In this document: one piece after another, positions 25,518 through 33,221 of the stretch
Position numbering within the stretch: the stretch's first letter is position 1
Layout of the letters: the number at the start of each line of letters is the position of its first letter
DNA from: CALRGE01 sp964360635
GTDB taxonomy: Bacteria; Patescibacteriota; Gracilibacteria; UBA1369; 2-02-FULL-48-14
Length of the DNA stretch: 64,000 bases
Assembly: GCA_964360635.1 (NCBI GenBank)
Contig: CAYHXO010000002.1
Coordinates: 69,785-133,784, forward strand
Reading direction: 5' to 3'
The notes under the pieces: model-generated
The model's input: the letters and a program-made list of their open reading frames with translations, nothing else
Told to the model about the DNA's origin: nothing
Database searches by the model: none
Made by a program: the position numbers and the translations under genes

Positions 25518-26465
25518 ATGATGAAAGAAATTCTATTCCCGGTTTTCATGTCAGCGAGTGCTCTTAGCCTTGGATGTAGTGAACAGGGTTTCAGGGCGGT
25601 AGAAGGAGATACTAATGAAGGTGTAGGTGAGGTTACGCCACTTCCCGACGCAAGTGCTTCCGGTGAAACGTTTCTCGAAGCTTGTGGGACGGTTTCGTCT
25701 GCGTTTGCCCCTCTTGATAAAAGAAATGATTTCCAACCAGAAGAACAGTCATTGGCGGCTATAGATGCTTACAATTCTGCTTTTGCAGGAGCAGTGGAGG
25801 CCGAACTGGCGAAAATGCCTGTAACCGAATTTTTAGACGCTGAAGTGCCCATAACGATTGGTTTTTATTTCATAGAAGGAAGTGCTGAAGGTTATGATAG
25901 TTTCGTTTATATGAATGTGGCCATAGGTGACCTTTCAGGGGCTTGGCAATCCTGGGTGAATGCTGGAAGTCTTTCAGTGGAGTCGTTTTTTCATCACTAC
26001 TATGAGATCGGAGAGATCGAAAGGTTCATCGCGTGCAAAATATGGACTAGTTATTCTGATGATCCCTCTCCTTATGACTGGGATGCAGAACGCTTCGGTT
26101 CGAAAACACTCCACTACGACCAGACTCTATATCAGCCAGCGGGTGAACAGGGTGTTAGTATTGACTATAACACTAGAGTTATTGAAAGCGATGATTCAGG
26201 ATTAATAGGGGACACGCACTATGTAACTGATTTGTCAGGTCTGCTTATCAGTCATGGGATTAGAGAATCTGACGTTGATTGCGATGATGGAACAACTTGC
26301 ACTCCCTCTGAGGATTTTGTGGAAGTAGAGAATCTGGTGCTTGCTACCACCCACGGATACCTTGCAGATACAATGGAGTCCATGTTGAACCTAGCGACTG
26401 CAAACGTGCCGGAAGGTGAACCACAAGCACTTGTCGTAACCCAAATCGGGGTCGATAGCTTTTGA
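25518..26465 (+). CDS. Lipoprotein of unknown function
   Basis: Starting at MMKEILFPVFMSASALSLGC gives a clear lipoprotein signal with lipobox SLGC. Upstream in-frame codons would bury it. The mature 295 residues have no repeats I recognise. They are acidic, with scattered aromatic residues and three cysteines near the C-terminus (DVDCDDGTTCTPSED). The latter resembles a small Ca-binding or disulfide loop. The gene is G+C-richer than its neighbours and may be acquired. Confidence 0.55.
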   Translation: MMKEILFPVFMSASALSLGCSEQGFRAVEGDTNEGVGEVTPLPDASASGETFLEACGTVSSAFAPLDKRNDFQPEEQSLAAIDAYNSAFAGAVEAELAKMPVTEFLDAEVPITIGFYFIEGSAEGYDSFVYMNVAIGDLSGAWQSWVNAGSLSVESFFHHYYEIGEIERFIACKIWTSYSDDPSPYDWDAERFGSKTLHYDQTLYQPAGEQGVSIDYNTRVIESDDSGLIGDTHYVTDLSGLLISHGIRESDVDCDDGTTCTPSEDFVEVENLVLATTHGYLADTMESMLNLATANVPEGEPQALVVTQIGVDSF

Positions 26466-26519
26466 ATTGAATATGGCGTTGTAAAAGGCATCAACGAGGA
26501 TCTTTACGTTCATGTGGAA

Positions 26520-26682
26520 TCACCCGGTTCCCAAAGCATTGTGAGTACCTGCTGAACGGATGTAAAGAGTCTCGCCTTCTATTCGAAAAAATATGCGATA
26601 ATTCTTGTGGATTTTGGCTTCGTAATATTTGTACTTTATTCAGGGCTTTCTCTGCATCTTTGTGGACACTGAGTTTGTACAT
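26520..26682 (-). pseudogene. Broken RelE/ParE-type toxin (frameshifted, internally deleted)
   Basis: The frame starts MYKLSVHKDAEKALN directly after the antitoxin stop. The next codons leave the family, but the +1 frame continues as toxin: KYKYYEAKIHKNYRIFFRIE, then GETLYIRSAGTHNALGTG and TGA at 26520. About 53 codons in two frames remain of the usual 85 or so, so the core is deleted and the reading frame is broken. The toxin should be inactive. Confidence 0.7.
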
Positions 26683-26931
26683 TTATTTCAGATTTAGTAA
26701 TGATTTAAGTTCGTTATCTGAATTAATTTTTGTATAATTTTCAGGAATATCTCCTGCTTCAAGACTCACTGCAAACGGAATCCCTCTTTTAATTACAATT
26801 TGGTGATAAAACATAGAGATAGCATCTGTAGGATTAAGCCCCAAACTTCTTAGAATCGCCTCCGCTGCATTTTTCGTTTTTGGTTCCATCCTTGCACGTA
26901 TCATTGCGGATTTTACATTTGAAGTTTGCAT
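26683..26931 (-). CDS. RelB/DinJ family antitoxin
   Basis: The 82-residue protein has an N-terminal ribbon-helix-helix (SAMIRARMEPKTKNAAEAIL, then SLGLNPTDAISMFYHQIV) and a short C-terminal tail that would wrap a RelE toxin. Such antitoxins repress their own promoter. A perfect 9-bp inverted repeat overlaps the promoter at 26939-26991. Its toxin gene, starting at the next base, is broken, so this is an orphan antitoxin or a neutraliser of other RelE toxins. Confidence 0.85.
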   Translation of the reverse strand: MQTSNVKSAMIRARMEPKTKNAAEAILRSLGLNPTDAISMFYHQIVIKRGIPFAVSLEAGDIPENYTKINSDNELKSLLNLK

Positions 26932-26938
26932 GTCATTT

Positions 26939-26991
26939 AATTAAGTTTTGTTGAACAACTTAATTGTATCTCATTTGGGATACTTGTGCAA
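26939..26991 (-). promoter_or_regulatory. relB promoter with operator
   Basis: On the minus strand TTGCAC (26991-26986), a 17-bp spacer and TACAAT (26968-26963) form the promoter. AATTAAGTT (26939-26947) and AACTTAATT (26957-26965), a perfect inverted repeat with a 9-bp spacer, overlap the -10 box and the predicted start point, as expected for RelB autorepression. Confidence 0.7.
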
Positions 26992-27053
26992 GTGTTTTAA
27001 TGACGATTTTCTAAAATTATGACTATAAAAAATATTCCCTTCCCTTTAGTAAT

Positions 27054-28127
27054 TTAATCCTTAATTGGGCATTGCTTTGTATCAACTTCGGTAATTTTTT
27101 GACCTGTACCGATTACTGCTGCCGGGCAACCTTTTCCACATGCAGAATTTAAACCGCAAGACTTGCACTTTTGATTATCTCCCTGTTTGAAATAATCTTT
27201 AAAACTGTAATTCACGACTCTACTAACGACGTCATCATCGGTAAGAATATTCCCGATTATAAATTCTTTTGGAGAATATTGGCTAACTTGTTCTTCCGCT
27301 GCAAATGAAAGATAGGCACATGCTGAAACATCACCATTTGGGAATACATATAAAATGTTGCCGGCGTTGCACGAAGAAAGCGGCTTTTTTTCATTTGGAA
27401 ATCTAATTGGCACAAGCTCAACTCTATCTCCATAAGCTCTGGTATTTTCTTCAACTTTTTTCATGACTTCATCAGGTGACTCCAAACTCTTTTGACTCTT
27501 GGTTCCCCTGCCAAATGATGATAATGGGTTCATCAATACATATTTGGCACCGTTGGCTATTGCGAATTCACATATTTCTGAATATTCGTTTGGATCAGCC
27601 AATCGATTTGGAGTTACCAATATTCCATTCAAAATCCCGTGCTTTGCCAGTGTGCGCACTGTCTCAACTGTTTTATCAAAGGATTCGGGCTCACCACGAA
27701 ATTTGCCATGACTTTCACGACGAAATCCATCCAAACTAACATTTGCCTTTACTCCGCCAAGTTCAGATAATTCTTCAATCTGCGTTTCTGAAATTAAAGT
27801 ACCGTTAGTACATAAACTTACTGATAAATCTTTAGCCCTGAGTTCATGGATGATTTTCATAATATCAGGGTGAGCAAAAGGCTCGCCACCTGTTAGAGTA
27901 GTACTAATTACATTCATATCTACCAGCCTTGGGATTACCTTTTCACGAATGTCATCAAATGGCATGACTGCTCCATCTTTTCCGGCAGACACAAAACAAT
28001 GCGCACAGTGCAAATTACATCTGTCTGTAATTTTCAAAAGTGCTTTTTTATGTGGAGGTTCAACTGTTGACCTGAAATAACACGATGCCGCGAAATCATC
28101 TGTTGTTATTTTGACTTTATTTCCCAT
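27054..28127 (-). CDS. Radical SAM protein with SPASM-type C-terminal domain
   Basis: The 357-residue enzyme has the radical SAM cluster motif C37-x3-C41-x2-C44 (CNLHCAHC), TGGEPF near 80, and ANVSLDG. From about residue 250, a cysteine-rich segment (CNAGN, GDVSACAY, CKSCGLNSACGKGCPAA, QCPI) fits a SPASM/twitch domain with auxiliary Fe-S clusters, as in PqqE, AlbA and anaerobic sulfatase maturases. These modify peptides or proteins. I found no obvious precursor peptide within 150 bp on either side, so the substrate is unknown. It is monocistronic, with a TTGACA-17-TACAGT promoter. Confidence 0.85.
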   Translation of the reverse strand: MGNKVKITTDDFAASCYFRSTVEPPHKKALLKITDRCNLHCAHCFVSAGKDGAVMPFDDIREKVIPRLVDMNVISTTLTGGEPFAHPDIMKIIHELRAKDLSVSLCTNGTLISETQIEELSELGGVKANVSLDGFRRESHGKFRGEPESFDKTVETVRTLAKHGILNGILVTPNRLADPNEYSEICEFAIANGAKYVLMNPLSSFGRGTKSQKSLESPDEVMKKVEENTRAYGDRVELVPIRFPNEKKPLSSCNAGNILYVFPNGDVSACAYLSFAAEEQVSQYSPKEFIIGNILTDDDVVSRVVNYSFKDYFKQGDNQKCKSCGLNSACGKGCPAAVIGTGQKITEVDTKQCPIKD

Positions 28128-28152
28128 AAATCATTTGAGTTCAAAGTACCCG

Positions 28153-28181
28153 ACTGTACAACTAAAAATTGATTTTGTCAA
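28153..28181 (-). promoter_or_regulatory. Promoter of the radical SAM gene (TTGACA-17-TACAGT)
   Basis: A consensus TTGACA (28181-28176), a 17-bp spacer and TACAGT (28158-28153) lie 26 bp before the ATG at 28127. Confidence 0.7.
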
Positions 28182-28187
28182 AATTGC

Positions 28188-28616
28188 TCAGTTCCACTCA
28201 CTCATATTTATATTTTTCAACTTCGATTGGAGTGCAAATTCAACATAATCCAAACTATTTTCAGGTAATTTATTCAAATTGACCCAAATCAATTCATCAC
28301 ATTTATTTGGTTCCATATTTACAGCATCTCCTTCCCATTTTTTTATACTAAAAAACATATCAACTCTTTCTCCTGCTTCAGTCGATCTGTACATGACATG
28401 GAAAAACTCTAAATCTTGTTTTCGTATTTTCACACCGATTTCTTCAAGTGATTCTCGTACTGCGGCATCTTTAAATGATTCCCCTTTTTCAACATGCCCG
28501 GCAACCAAACTATATTTACCATCGGCATAGCCTGTGTTGAATCGATGAATCATTAAAATTTTGTCGTCTTTTTCAAAGAGAATATATACCGCAGCTATTA
28601 AAAGTTGAGTTGCCAT
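28188..28616 (-). CDS. Nudix hydrolase
   Basis: In 142 residues the full Nudix box GX5EX7REX2EEXG occupies 40-62 (GHVEKGESFKDAAV, then RESLEEIGV). The N-terminal part (LLIAAVYILFEKDDKILMIH) is the usual beta sheet. Nudix enzymes cleave nucleoside diphosphates linked to other groups; the substrate cannot be read from sequence, but small single-domain forms often clean up oxidised or non-canonical nucleotides. It overlaps tspO by 19 bp. Confidence 0.9.
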   Translation of the reverse strand: MATQLLIAAVYILFEKDDKILMIHRFNTGYADGKYSLVAGHVEKGESFKDAAVRESLEEIGVKIRKQDLEFFHVMYRSTEAGERVDMFFSIKKWEGDAVNMEPNKCDELIWVNLNKLPENSLDYVEFALQSKLKNINMSEWN

Positions 28617-29074
28617 ATTGAGAAATTCAGAATTGTTGCGGAACTAACCCATATAAAATATGGGATAAGGAGTAGACCTGCCGTTTTGGAAATTTTATAA
28701 AAGTTGAACATCGTCAATAATATGAAAATCCAGAGAATAATTATGACAACAAGTCCCGTGAACGGAGATCTCATACCAAAGAAAATCGGAGACCAAATTG
28801 CATTAAGCAAAAGTTGAGTGAAAAAAACTATAATCGCCTGACGTTTTTTTGGGACTTGGGATTTATTAGTCCAAATTAGGAAAAATGATATCCCCATCAT
28901 TGCGTAGAGAATTGTCCATACCGGACCGAACACCCATGATGGCGGATTGAAAAATGGCTTGTTGAGAGTGTTATACCAAACCGGTATTGCTGAAGTTGTA
29001 AAAAATAATCCGACAATTCCTGCCATTTGGCAGATAAGAATCGAAACGGCGAATTTCATAATTTTATTTTGCAT
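28598..29074 (-). CDS. tspO: TspO/MBR family membrane protein
   Basis: Five hydrophobic helices in 158 residues, with the family signature WYNTLNKPFFNPPSWVFGPV near 33-52 and WTILYAMMG after it. TspO proteins bind porphyrins and related ligands in the membrane. Bacterial forms affect tetrapyrrole or stress responses. No haem genes are nearby. An alternative start at residue 6 is possible. The 19-bp overlap with the Nudix gene suggests co-translation. Confidence 0.9.
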   Translation of the reverse strand: MQNKIMKFAVSILICQMAGIVGLFFTTSAIPVWYNTLNKPFFNPPSWVFGPVWTILYAMMGISFFLIWTNKSQVPKKRQAIIVFFTQLLLNAIWSPIFFGMRSPFTGLVVIIILWIFILLTMFNFYKISKTAGLLLIPYFIWVSSATILNFSIWQLNF

Positions 29075-29131
29075 ATTGCCTTCATAATATCAGAATTTGA
29101 TGGTTTATGGTACAATTTTTATCTAAGTTTT

Positions 29132-29461
29132 TCAGGCAATTTGTACTGAGGAGAAGGATCTAAGAATCTTTTTCTTCCACCTCTGAATTGTTGACGGACT
29201 AGCATGGCAGCGCTTTGCAACCAAGCGAATTGATAGACCAAGGCTTAAGAGTTCAAGGGCTCTGTTGAATTTTTCTATGTCTGATTTTAAGCCGTAGGAA
29301 TTTGTGTTTTTGTGAGCAACCCATGTTTTTTCGCAAAATTTACACTTAAAACGGATGGGACTTTTGGCGTGTACTAAAATATTTTGCCGACCATTTTGTT
29401 GGTAAAGTTTACAGATGGGATTTTGGCAATTTTGATCTCGTATTGAAGTATATTCGTTCAT
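29132..29461 (-). CDS. Zinc-ribbon/helix-turn-helix protein, IS1 InsA-like
   Basis: The 109-residue product has a zinc ribbon (CQNPIC about 11-16, CKFC about 39-42) and then a helix-turn-helix (LSLGLSIRLVAKRCHASPST, then IQRWKKK). This arrangement matches the N-terminal DNA-binding part of IS1-family transposase accessory proteins. No catalytic transposase partner follows, so it is an orphan piece or a domesticated regulator. A leader ORF with a terminator-like hairpin precedes it and overlaps its start. Confidence 0.65.
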   Translation of the reverse strand: MNEYTSIRDQNCQNPICKLYQQNGRQNILVHAKSPIRFKCKFCEKTWVAHKNTNSYGLKSDIEKFNRALELLSLGLSIRLVAKRCHASPSTIQRWKKKILRSFSSVQIA

Positions 29462-29513
29462 ATTGAAATATTAAAAAAATCCCGCGATGCCCGCGGGATG
29501 TGAATTCAGTCAT
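29409..29513 (-). CDS. 34-codon leader ORF overlapping the zinc-ribbon gene
   Basis: ATG at 29513 is preceded by a near-perfect Shine-Dalgarno AGGAGGTGAG (8-nt spacing), the strongest I saw in the window. The frame reads MTEFTSRGHRGIFLIFQYER and 14 more residues, ending at 29409 inside the next gene in another frame. Codons 5-12 make a terminator hairpin. Translating ribosomes would prevent that hairpin, so this may be a regulatory leader peptide. It could also be chance. Confidence 0.4.
   Translation of the reverse strand: MTEFTSRGHRGIFLIFQYERIYFNTRSKLPKSHL
29473..29499 (-). terminator. Terminator hairpin inside the leader ORF, upstream of the zinc-ribbon gene
   Basis: ATCCCGCG (29479-29486) and CGCGGGAT (29492-29499) form an 8-bp, mostly G-C stem with a 5-nt loop, followed on the minus strand by a run of T (29478-29473). 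It lies 12 bp upstream of the zinc-ribbon gene start, so it would stop transcription before that gene unless overridden. Confidence 0.75.
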
Positions 29514-29845
29514 AATAAATTCTCACCTCCTGCGAGCTTTTTTAGGAATGACCAGAATTGAGAGATTTAATTTGTGCATTTGTAATCTGTGAGTTACCTG
29601 ACTATACCGGTTTTTTGACTCGAGGCAAGAATCTTGTGTTTAGATTGTGTGGTGAGATGAAAACCATTTTGCAAATTTGGCATAATTTAGAATATTCAGT
29701 TACAAATGACCATTTAGACTAAAATCGTACAAGTTCTCAATGGTTTTTTTGCTGACTATTTAGCGTGAATTACGAGCACACACTCACCCACGGAATTGTC
29801 CAGCTAAAGTGGCAGTTTTATCCTGCAAATCGCGTGGATTTTTGA
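29514..29845. other. Non-coding stretch between the leader ORF and the HNH gene
   Basis: Besides the Shine-Dalgarno (29522-29531, presented in the loop of a 5-bp hairpin 29522-29536) I see a 9-bp inverted repeat, AAAACCATT (29660-29668) with AATGGTTTT (29739-29747), ending in a T-run on the plus strand. No gene or tRNA is evident. Confidence 0.4.
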
Positions 29846-29851
29846 TATACT
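29823..29851 (+). promoter_or_regulatory. Promoter of the HNH gene (CTGCAA-17-TATACT)
   Basis: CTGCAA at 29823-29828 and TATACT at 29846-29851, 17-bp spacer, end 24 bp before the ATG at 29876. The -35 is one base from the recurring TTGCAA. Confidence 0.55.
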
Positions 29852-29875
29852 TTTCTCGATTTAACCCCACCCAAA

Positions 29876-30661
29876 ATGAATGATAAAGAACTATTAGCGA
29901 CCGCCGAATTTTACGGTAAGAAATTATTGTATTGGAGATATAAATTTACCGGCCTTCTTGCGGAGATCAACAAGCGCAAGTTGTACGAGGAGAAAAACTG
30001 CAGTTCTATCTTCGAGTTCGCAGCAAAGTTTGGCGGATTATCTGAAGAACAAGTTCGTAGGGCACTTAATTTAGATCGGCGATTTGAAGAATTACCAAAT
30101 CTTCATGCCGCACTTGTAAATGGAGAAGTAAGTATTAATAAGTTATTGAGAGTGGCAGCAATTGCTACTCCGGAAAATGAAGAAAAACTTGTGAGTGCTG
30201 CGAAGATTTTGAGTAACAGAGCAATCGAAACTTTCGTGAGAGATGAAAAACAAAACGGCTTATTTGAGCCACAAATCGAAGTAAAAAACGTGCACGTGCA
30301 CATTAGTGGAGAAGTAAATCAACGCTTGTTCGAGTTACAAGAAAAAGGAATCGACATTAATGAAATCATCAGCACAGCGCTTAACAAACGAGAAGAAGAA
30401 ATTGCAGAAGAGAAAGCGATGCCGGTTGAAATTGCAAAATCGCGTCCGGTTCCAGCAAAAACAAAGAAATTAAACAAGAAAGAATTTGGTACAAAATGCT
30501 CCATTTCCACCTGTTTCAAGCCATCTGTAGTTATCCACCACACCCAAACCTTCGCACTTTCTCACCGACACGACCCGAGCTATCTCGCTCCATTCTGCAA
30601 AGAACACCACGAAATTGCACATGCGATTAACTTGAAGGTGAGGGAGAAGAGGTTTAGATGA
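29876..30661 (+). CDS. HNH endonuclease-domain protein (paralog of the gene at the right window edge)
   Basis: The 261-residue protein has a helical N-terminal region (about 1-140, with SIFEFAAKFGGLSEEQVRRA) and a C-terminal HNH domain at about 205-257. There KCSISTC supplies a Cys pair, VIHHTQTF the catalytic HH, and CKEHHEIAH the last His pair. HNH domains nick or cut DNA with a metal ion. A near-identical C-terminal half lies at 63561-64000. Multi-copy families of this type occur in related genomes without a known mobile element; the role is unknown. Confidence 0.8.
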   Translation: MNDKELLATAEFYGKKLLYWRYKFTGLLAEINKRKLYEEKNCSSIFEFAAKFGGLSEEQVRRALNLDRRFEELPNLHAALVNGEVSINKLLRVAAIATPENEEKLVSAAKILSNRAIETFVRDEKQNGLFEPQIEVKNVHVHISGEVNQRLFELQEKGIDINEIISTALNKREEEIAEEKAMPVEIAKSRPVPAKTKKLNKKEFGTKCSISTCFKPSVVIHHTQTFALSHRHDPSYLAPFCKEHHEIAHAINLKVREKRFR

Positions 30662-30918
30662 AATGGCAATTTGAAGAACTCGTGCCTTTTTAGATTAAGA
30701 AAATTGACCACAGTTTGAGAGAAAAATTTTAGAGAAGTTTTGATTCATATAAAAAATTTCATATAGCAAACGAACCACTCCATTTCTAGAGTGGTCCTCG
30801 GAGGCCGAAGGCGCAATGACTGTATTATAGCTTAAAAGACCTGTGAGTATCAATATCTAGTGTTTATATTCTGTGGTGAAACCATGCTTAGTAATCTGAA
30901 TTATGCTAAAATCAACTC
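30662..30918. other. Spacer between the HNH gene and the YbaK gene
   Basis: It contains a 6-bp hairpin, CCACTC (30775-30780) with GAGTGG (30789-30794), without a T-run, then an extended -10-like TGCTAAAAT just before the YbaK start. I see no gene in it. Confidence 0.4.
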
Positions 30919-31377
30919 ATGTACGAAGAAAAACTTAAAAAATACATCTCGGATAATAATATTCAGTCCGAACATTTTAGTTTCAATGAATCATGCCATT
31001 CGGTTGAAGAAGCGGCGAAAGTTGTGAATGCAAGCGCTGATGATTTTGTGAAAAATATCTGCATGTTGAGCAGTGAAGGCGTTCTAATTGTTGCAATCGT
31101 AAAAGGTGAAGATAAAGCGAGTAGGACTCGAGTTGGAGAGGTCATGGGAATTGAAATGCCAAGGCTAAGTATTCCTGAAGAGATTTTAGAGAAAACGGGT
31201 TATCCTTGTGGAGGGACTCCATCTTTTGGCTATGATGCTACTTTTTTAATTGATGAACGGGTAATGGAAAAAGAATTCGTTTACACTGGAGGAGGTTCAG
31301 AAAATTCCTTATTGAAAATCTCAACAAAAGAATTACAGAGAGTAAATAATGCTCAAGTTATTAAAATTAGAAGATGA
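30919..31377 (+). CDS. YbaK/EbsC-type aminoacyl-tRNA deacylase
   Basis: The 152-residue single-domain protein fits the YbaK/ProX fold: HSVEEAAKVVNASADDFVKN, then LIVAIVKGEDKASRTRVGEV with the conserved Lys, and TGYPCGGTPSFGY, the family's GG-x-P-P-like loop. These trans-editing enzymes hydrolyse mischarged tRNAs such as Cys- or Ala-tRNA(Pro). The exact substrate is not readable. It overlaps the GNAT gene by ATGA. Confidence 0.85.
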   Translation: MYEEKLKKYISDNNIQSEHFSFNESCHSVEEAAKVVNASADDFVKNICMLSSEGVLIVAIVKGEDKASRTRVGEVMGIEMPRLSIPEEILEKTGYPCGGTPSFGYDATFLIDERVMEKEFVYTGGGSENSLLKISTKELQRVNNAQVIKIRR

Positions 31378-31853
31378 TAAATATCCGAAAAGGCAGGGTT
31401 GAAGACTTCCAGAAACTCAATCACGATTGGGCTTGGTCACCTGAAAATGAGTGGCAGCAGATTGCACAGAAAGATTACATAAAAGGAATTCTTGCAGGTA
31501 CACAGGAATTTTGGCTTATTGAAAAAGATGAGGAAATTCTAGGTGAGTTTCATATTTATTGGGATAAAATGGATAAAGACGAGGCGAATGGATTGAATCG
31601 AGCTTATCTTTCGGCATTTCGAGTTCATCCTGATTATCGTGGTCAAGGCTTGGGAACACGGTTAATGGAAAGTGTAATTGAGCGAATAAAAGAAAATGGA
31701 TTCAGTGAGGTTACAATTGGAGCATATGCACACGAGCCTGAGATTCAAAAGCTCTATGAGAAATGGGGTTTCACAGAATTTGTTAAAGAAGCAATCGAAG
31801 AAACAACTGAGGGTAAGCCGAAGTTTTTATTGTTTCTTAAGAAGATTTATTAG
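31374..31853 (+). CDS. GNAT family N-acetyltransferase
   Basis: In 159 residues the acetyl-CoA binding motif A is FRVHPDYRGQGLGTRLMESV (R89-G90-Q91-G92-L93-G94), followed by LYEKWGFTEF, the typical last strand-helix. The acceptor may be a small molecule or a protein N-terminus. Its start overlaps the stop of the deacylase, so they form a two-gene unit, and its stop overlaps that of the convergent gene by 4 bp. Confidence 0.9.
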   Translation: MINIRKGRVEDFQKLNHDWAWSPENEWQQIAQKDYIKGILAGTQEFWLIEKDEEILGEFHIYWDKMDKDEANGLNRAYLSAFRVHPDYRGQGLGTRLMESVIERIKENGFSEVTIGAYAHEPEIQKLYEKWGFTEFVKEAIEETTEGKPKFLLFLKKIY

Positions 31854-32815
31854 AATGCGTGGAAGTTGCTTTTGTGCAAGTTTTCGTTTGCTTCATCAAC
31901 TGCAAGAATGGAATGTGTTGAGTTTATCATTTTGTCTAAAAAATTAGTATCTCCATCTGCAACTTTTAATATTTCTTCAATTTCAGCGGCATCAATACCG
32001 GCAGTTTTAGCAATTGTTAGATATTCATCTTTTGCTACTTCATAATCTGGATCGAAAATTTCTAAATCAGTATCAGATTTGATATTGTCGTGTTTTTCTT
32101 GACGGGCAGAACTTCTACGAACATCACGATTTTTCCCATGACGTTTTTGCATTTGTCGACGGCGAAGATTCAAATCTTTGTGAGCCAAATTATAAAAATA
32201 AAGTAATTCACTCATTAAATCTTCAGATTCGAATCCATCAGCTGAAACTTTTGCATTTTCTGAATTAATTGAAGAGTCAGGCAAAATCACTGCCAATTGA
32301 GACTGTTCCTTATTTACTTTTACGATTCCCACATAAATACCTTTTTCATTTAAAGACTCATAAATTCTTGCTACATCAGGTGGCCAATTTTTATCCGGAT
32401 GAATTTTTATAGCTCCAGAAGATGAAGATTTTGGAACTATAGGAATAGGAAAACTTTTCTGTGATTTAAGATTTTCTTGATCACGGTTTGCTTCATTTAT
32501 GACGGGTCTATTTATGATTTTCTGTCTTCCTAAAGTTTCAAGAAAAGGGCTGATTGCTGAAGTATCATTTTCTGGTGGACCAAATGGAACGACAACTGAT
32601 GTTTTTCTAGGTGCATCATTCTTTACTACGATTGTATTAAGCAATAGTTCACGCATTGCAGCATTTAATTGAGGCACAACAAGACTTTGTGTTCCTAAAA
32701 TGAGATAAACAGCATTGTTGAATCTTGAATTTAATCCGTTTACTGCTCGATTAAATATATTTGATCCATTCTTGTGTGACTTTTGTGAATCTGGGCTTTG
32801 GGCGAATCTTTCCAT
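31850..32815 (-). CDS. Hypothetical protein (321 residues)
   Basis: I do not recognise this soluble-looking protein. It has no signal peptide. The middle (about 100-150) is Pro/Ser-rich and probably disordered. A basic patch at about 218-245 (LNLRRRQMQKRHGKNRD) could bind nucleic acid. The C-terminus is acidic and helical, with a UBA/CUE-like look (TAGIDAAEIEEILKVADGD). Two overlapping promoters, TTGCAA-17-TAATCT and TTGCAC-17-TCTATT, lie upstream. Confidence 0.5.
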   Translation of the reverse strand: MERFAQSPDSQKSHKNGSNIFNRAVNGLNSRFNNAVYLILGTQSLVVPQLNAAMRELLLNTIVVKNDAPRKTSVVVPFGPPENDTSAISPFLETLGRQKIINRPVINEANRDQENLKSQKSFPIPIVPKSSSSGAIKIHPDKNWPPDVARIYESLNEKGIYVGIVKVNKEQSQLAVILPDSSINSENAKVSADGFESEDLMSELLYFYNLAHKDLNLRRRQMQKRHGKNRDVRRSSARQEKHDNIKSDTDLEIFDPDYEVAKDEYLTIAKTAGIDAAEIEEILKVADGDTNFLDKMINSTHSILAVDEANENLHKSNFHAF

Positions 32816-32826
32816 TTTTTATGTAA

Positions 32827-32865
32827 AATAGACGGAAGATTAGCCTTTCGTGCAAAATATTGCAA
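32827..32865 (-). promoter_or_regulatory. Two overlapping promoters of the 321-residue hypothetical gene
   Basis: TTGCAA (32865-32860) with TAATCT (32842-32837), and TTGCAC (32855-32850) with TCTATT (32832-32827), each have a 17-bp spacer and are offset by 10 bp. Confidence 0.5.
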
Positions 32866-32915
32866 GATTTTGAGAATGATAGACTCTCATCCTTATTATG
32901 AGTATTATGGAATAA

Positions 32916-33218
32916 ATGGAAATAATAAGTTTTTTAAGATCATTCAGAATTGGACCCTTTGCGATATTTGACTTTGCAATTTCTTATTTGGCTGTGTATC
33001 TGATTGCGCCATATCTATTTAAGATTGGTCTGAAGCTTTCAAGAGAACAGTTACTATGGCTAACACTGCCAATTAGTGTCCTTGTTCATATTATATTTGG
33101 AGTAATGACACCTTTAACAATAATGTTCCTTAATCCTTCTGGTGATTATTTAGTAAAAATTTTGATTCTTTTTATGCTTACAATGGCTTTTTTTAGAAGG
33201 AAACGATCTAACATATAA
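32916..33218 (+). CDS. Small membrane protein of unknown function
   Basis: The 100-residue product has three hydrophobic helices (IFDFAISYLAVYLIAPYLF, LLWLTLPISVLVHIIFGV, and LVKILILFMLTMAFF) and a basic C-terminus (RRKRSN). No family is recognised. It ends 3 bp before the TMEM165-type exporter, so the two are likely co-expressed and may work together. Confidence 0.6.
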   Translation: MEIISFLRSFRIGPFAIFDFAISYLAVYLIAPYLFKIGLKLSREQLLWLTLPISVLVHIIFGVMTPLTIMFLNPSGDYLVKILILFMLTMAFFRRKRSNI

Positions 33219-33221
33219 ATT

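Noticed and set aside
29132..29461. A complete insertion sequence
   Set aside because: There is no catalytic transposase, no terminal inverted repeats and no target-site duplication around the zinc-ribbon gene.
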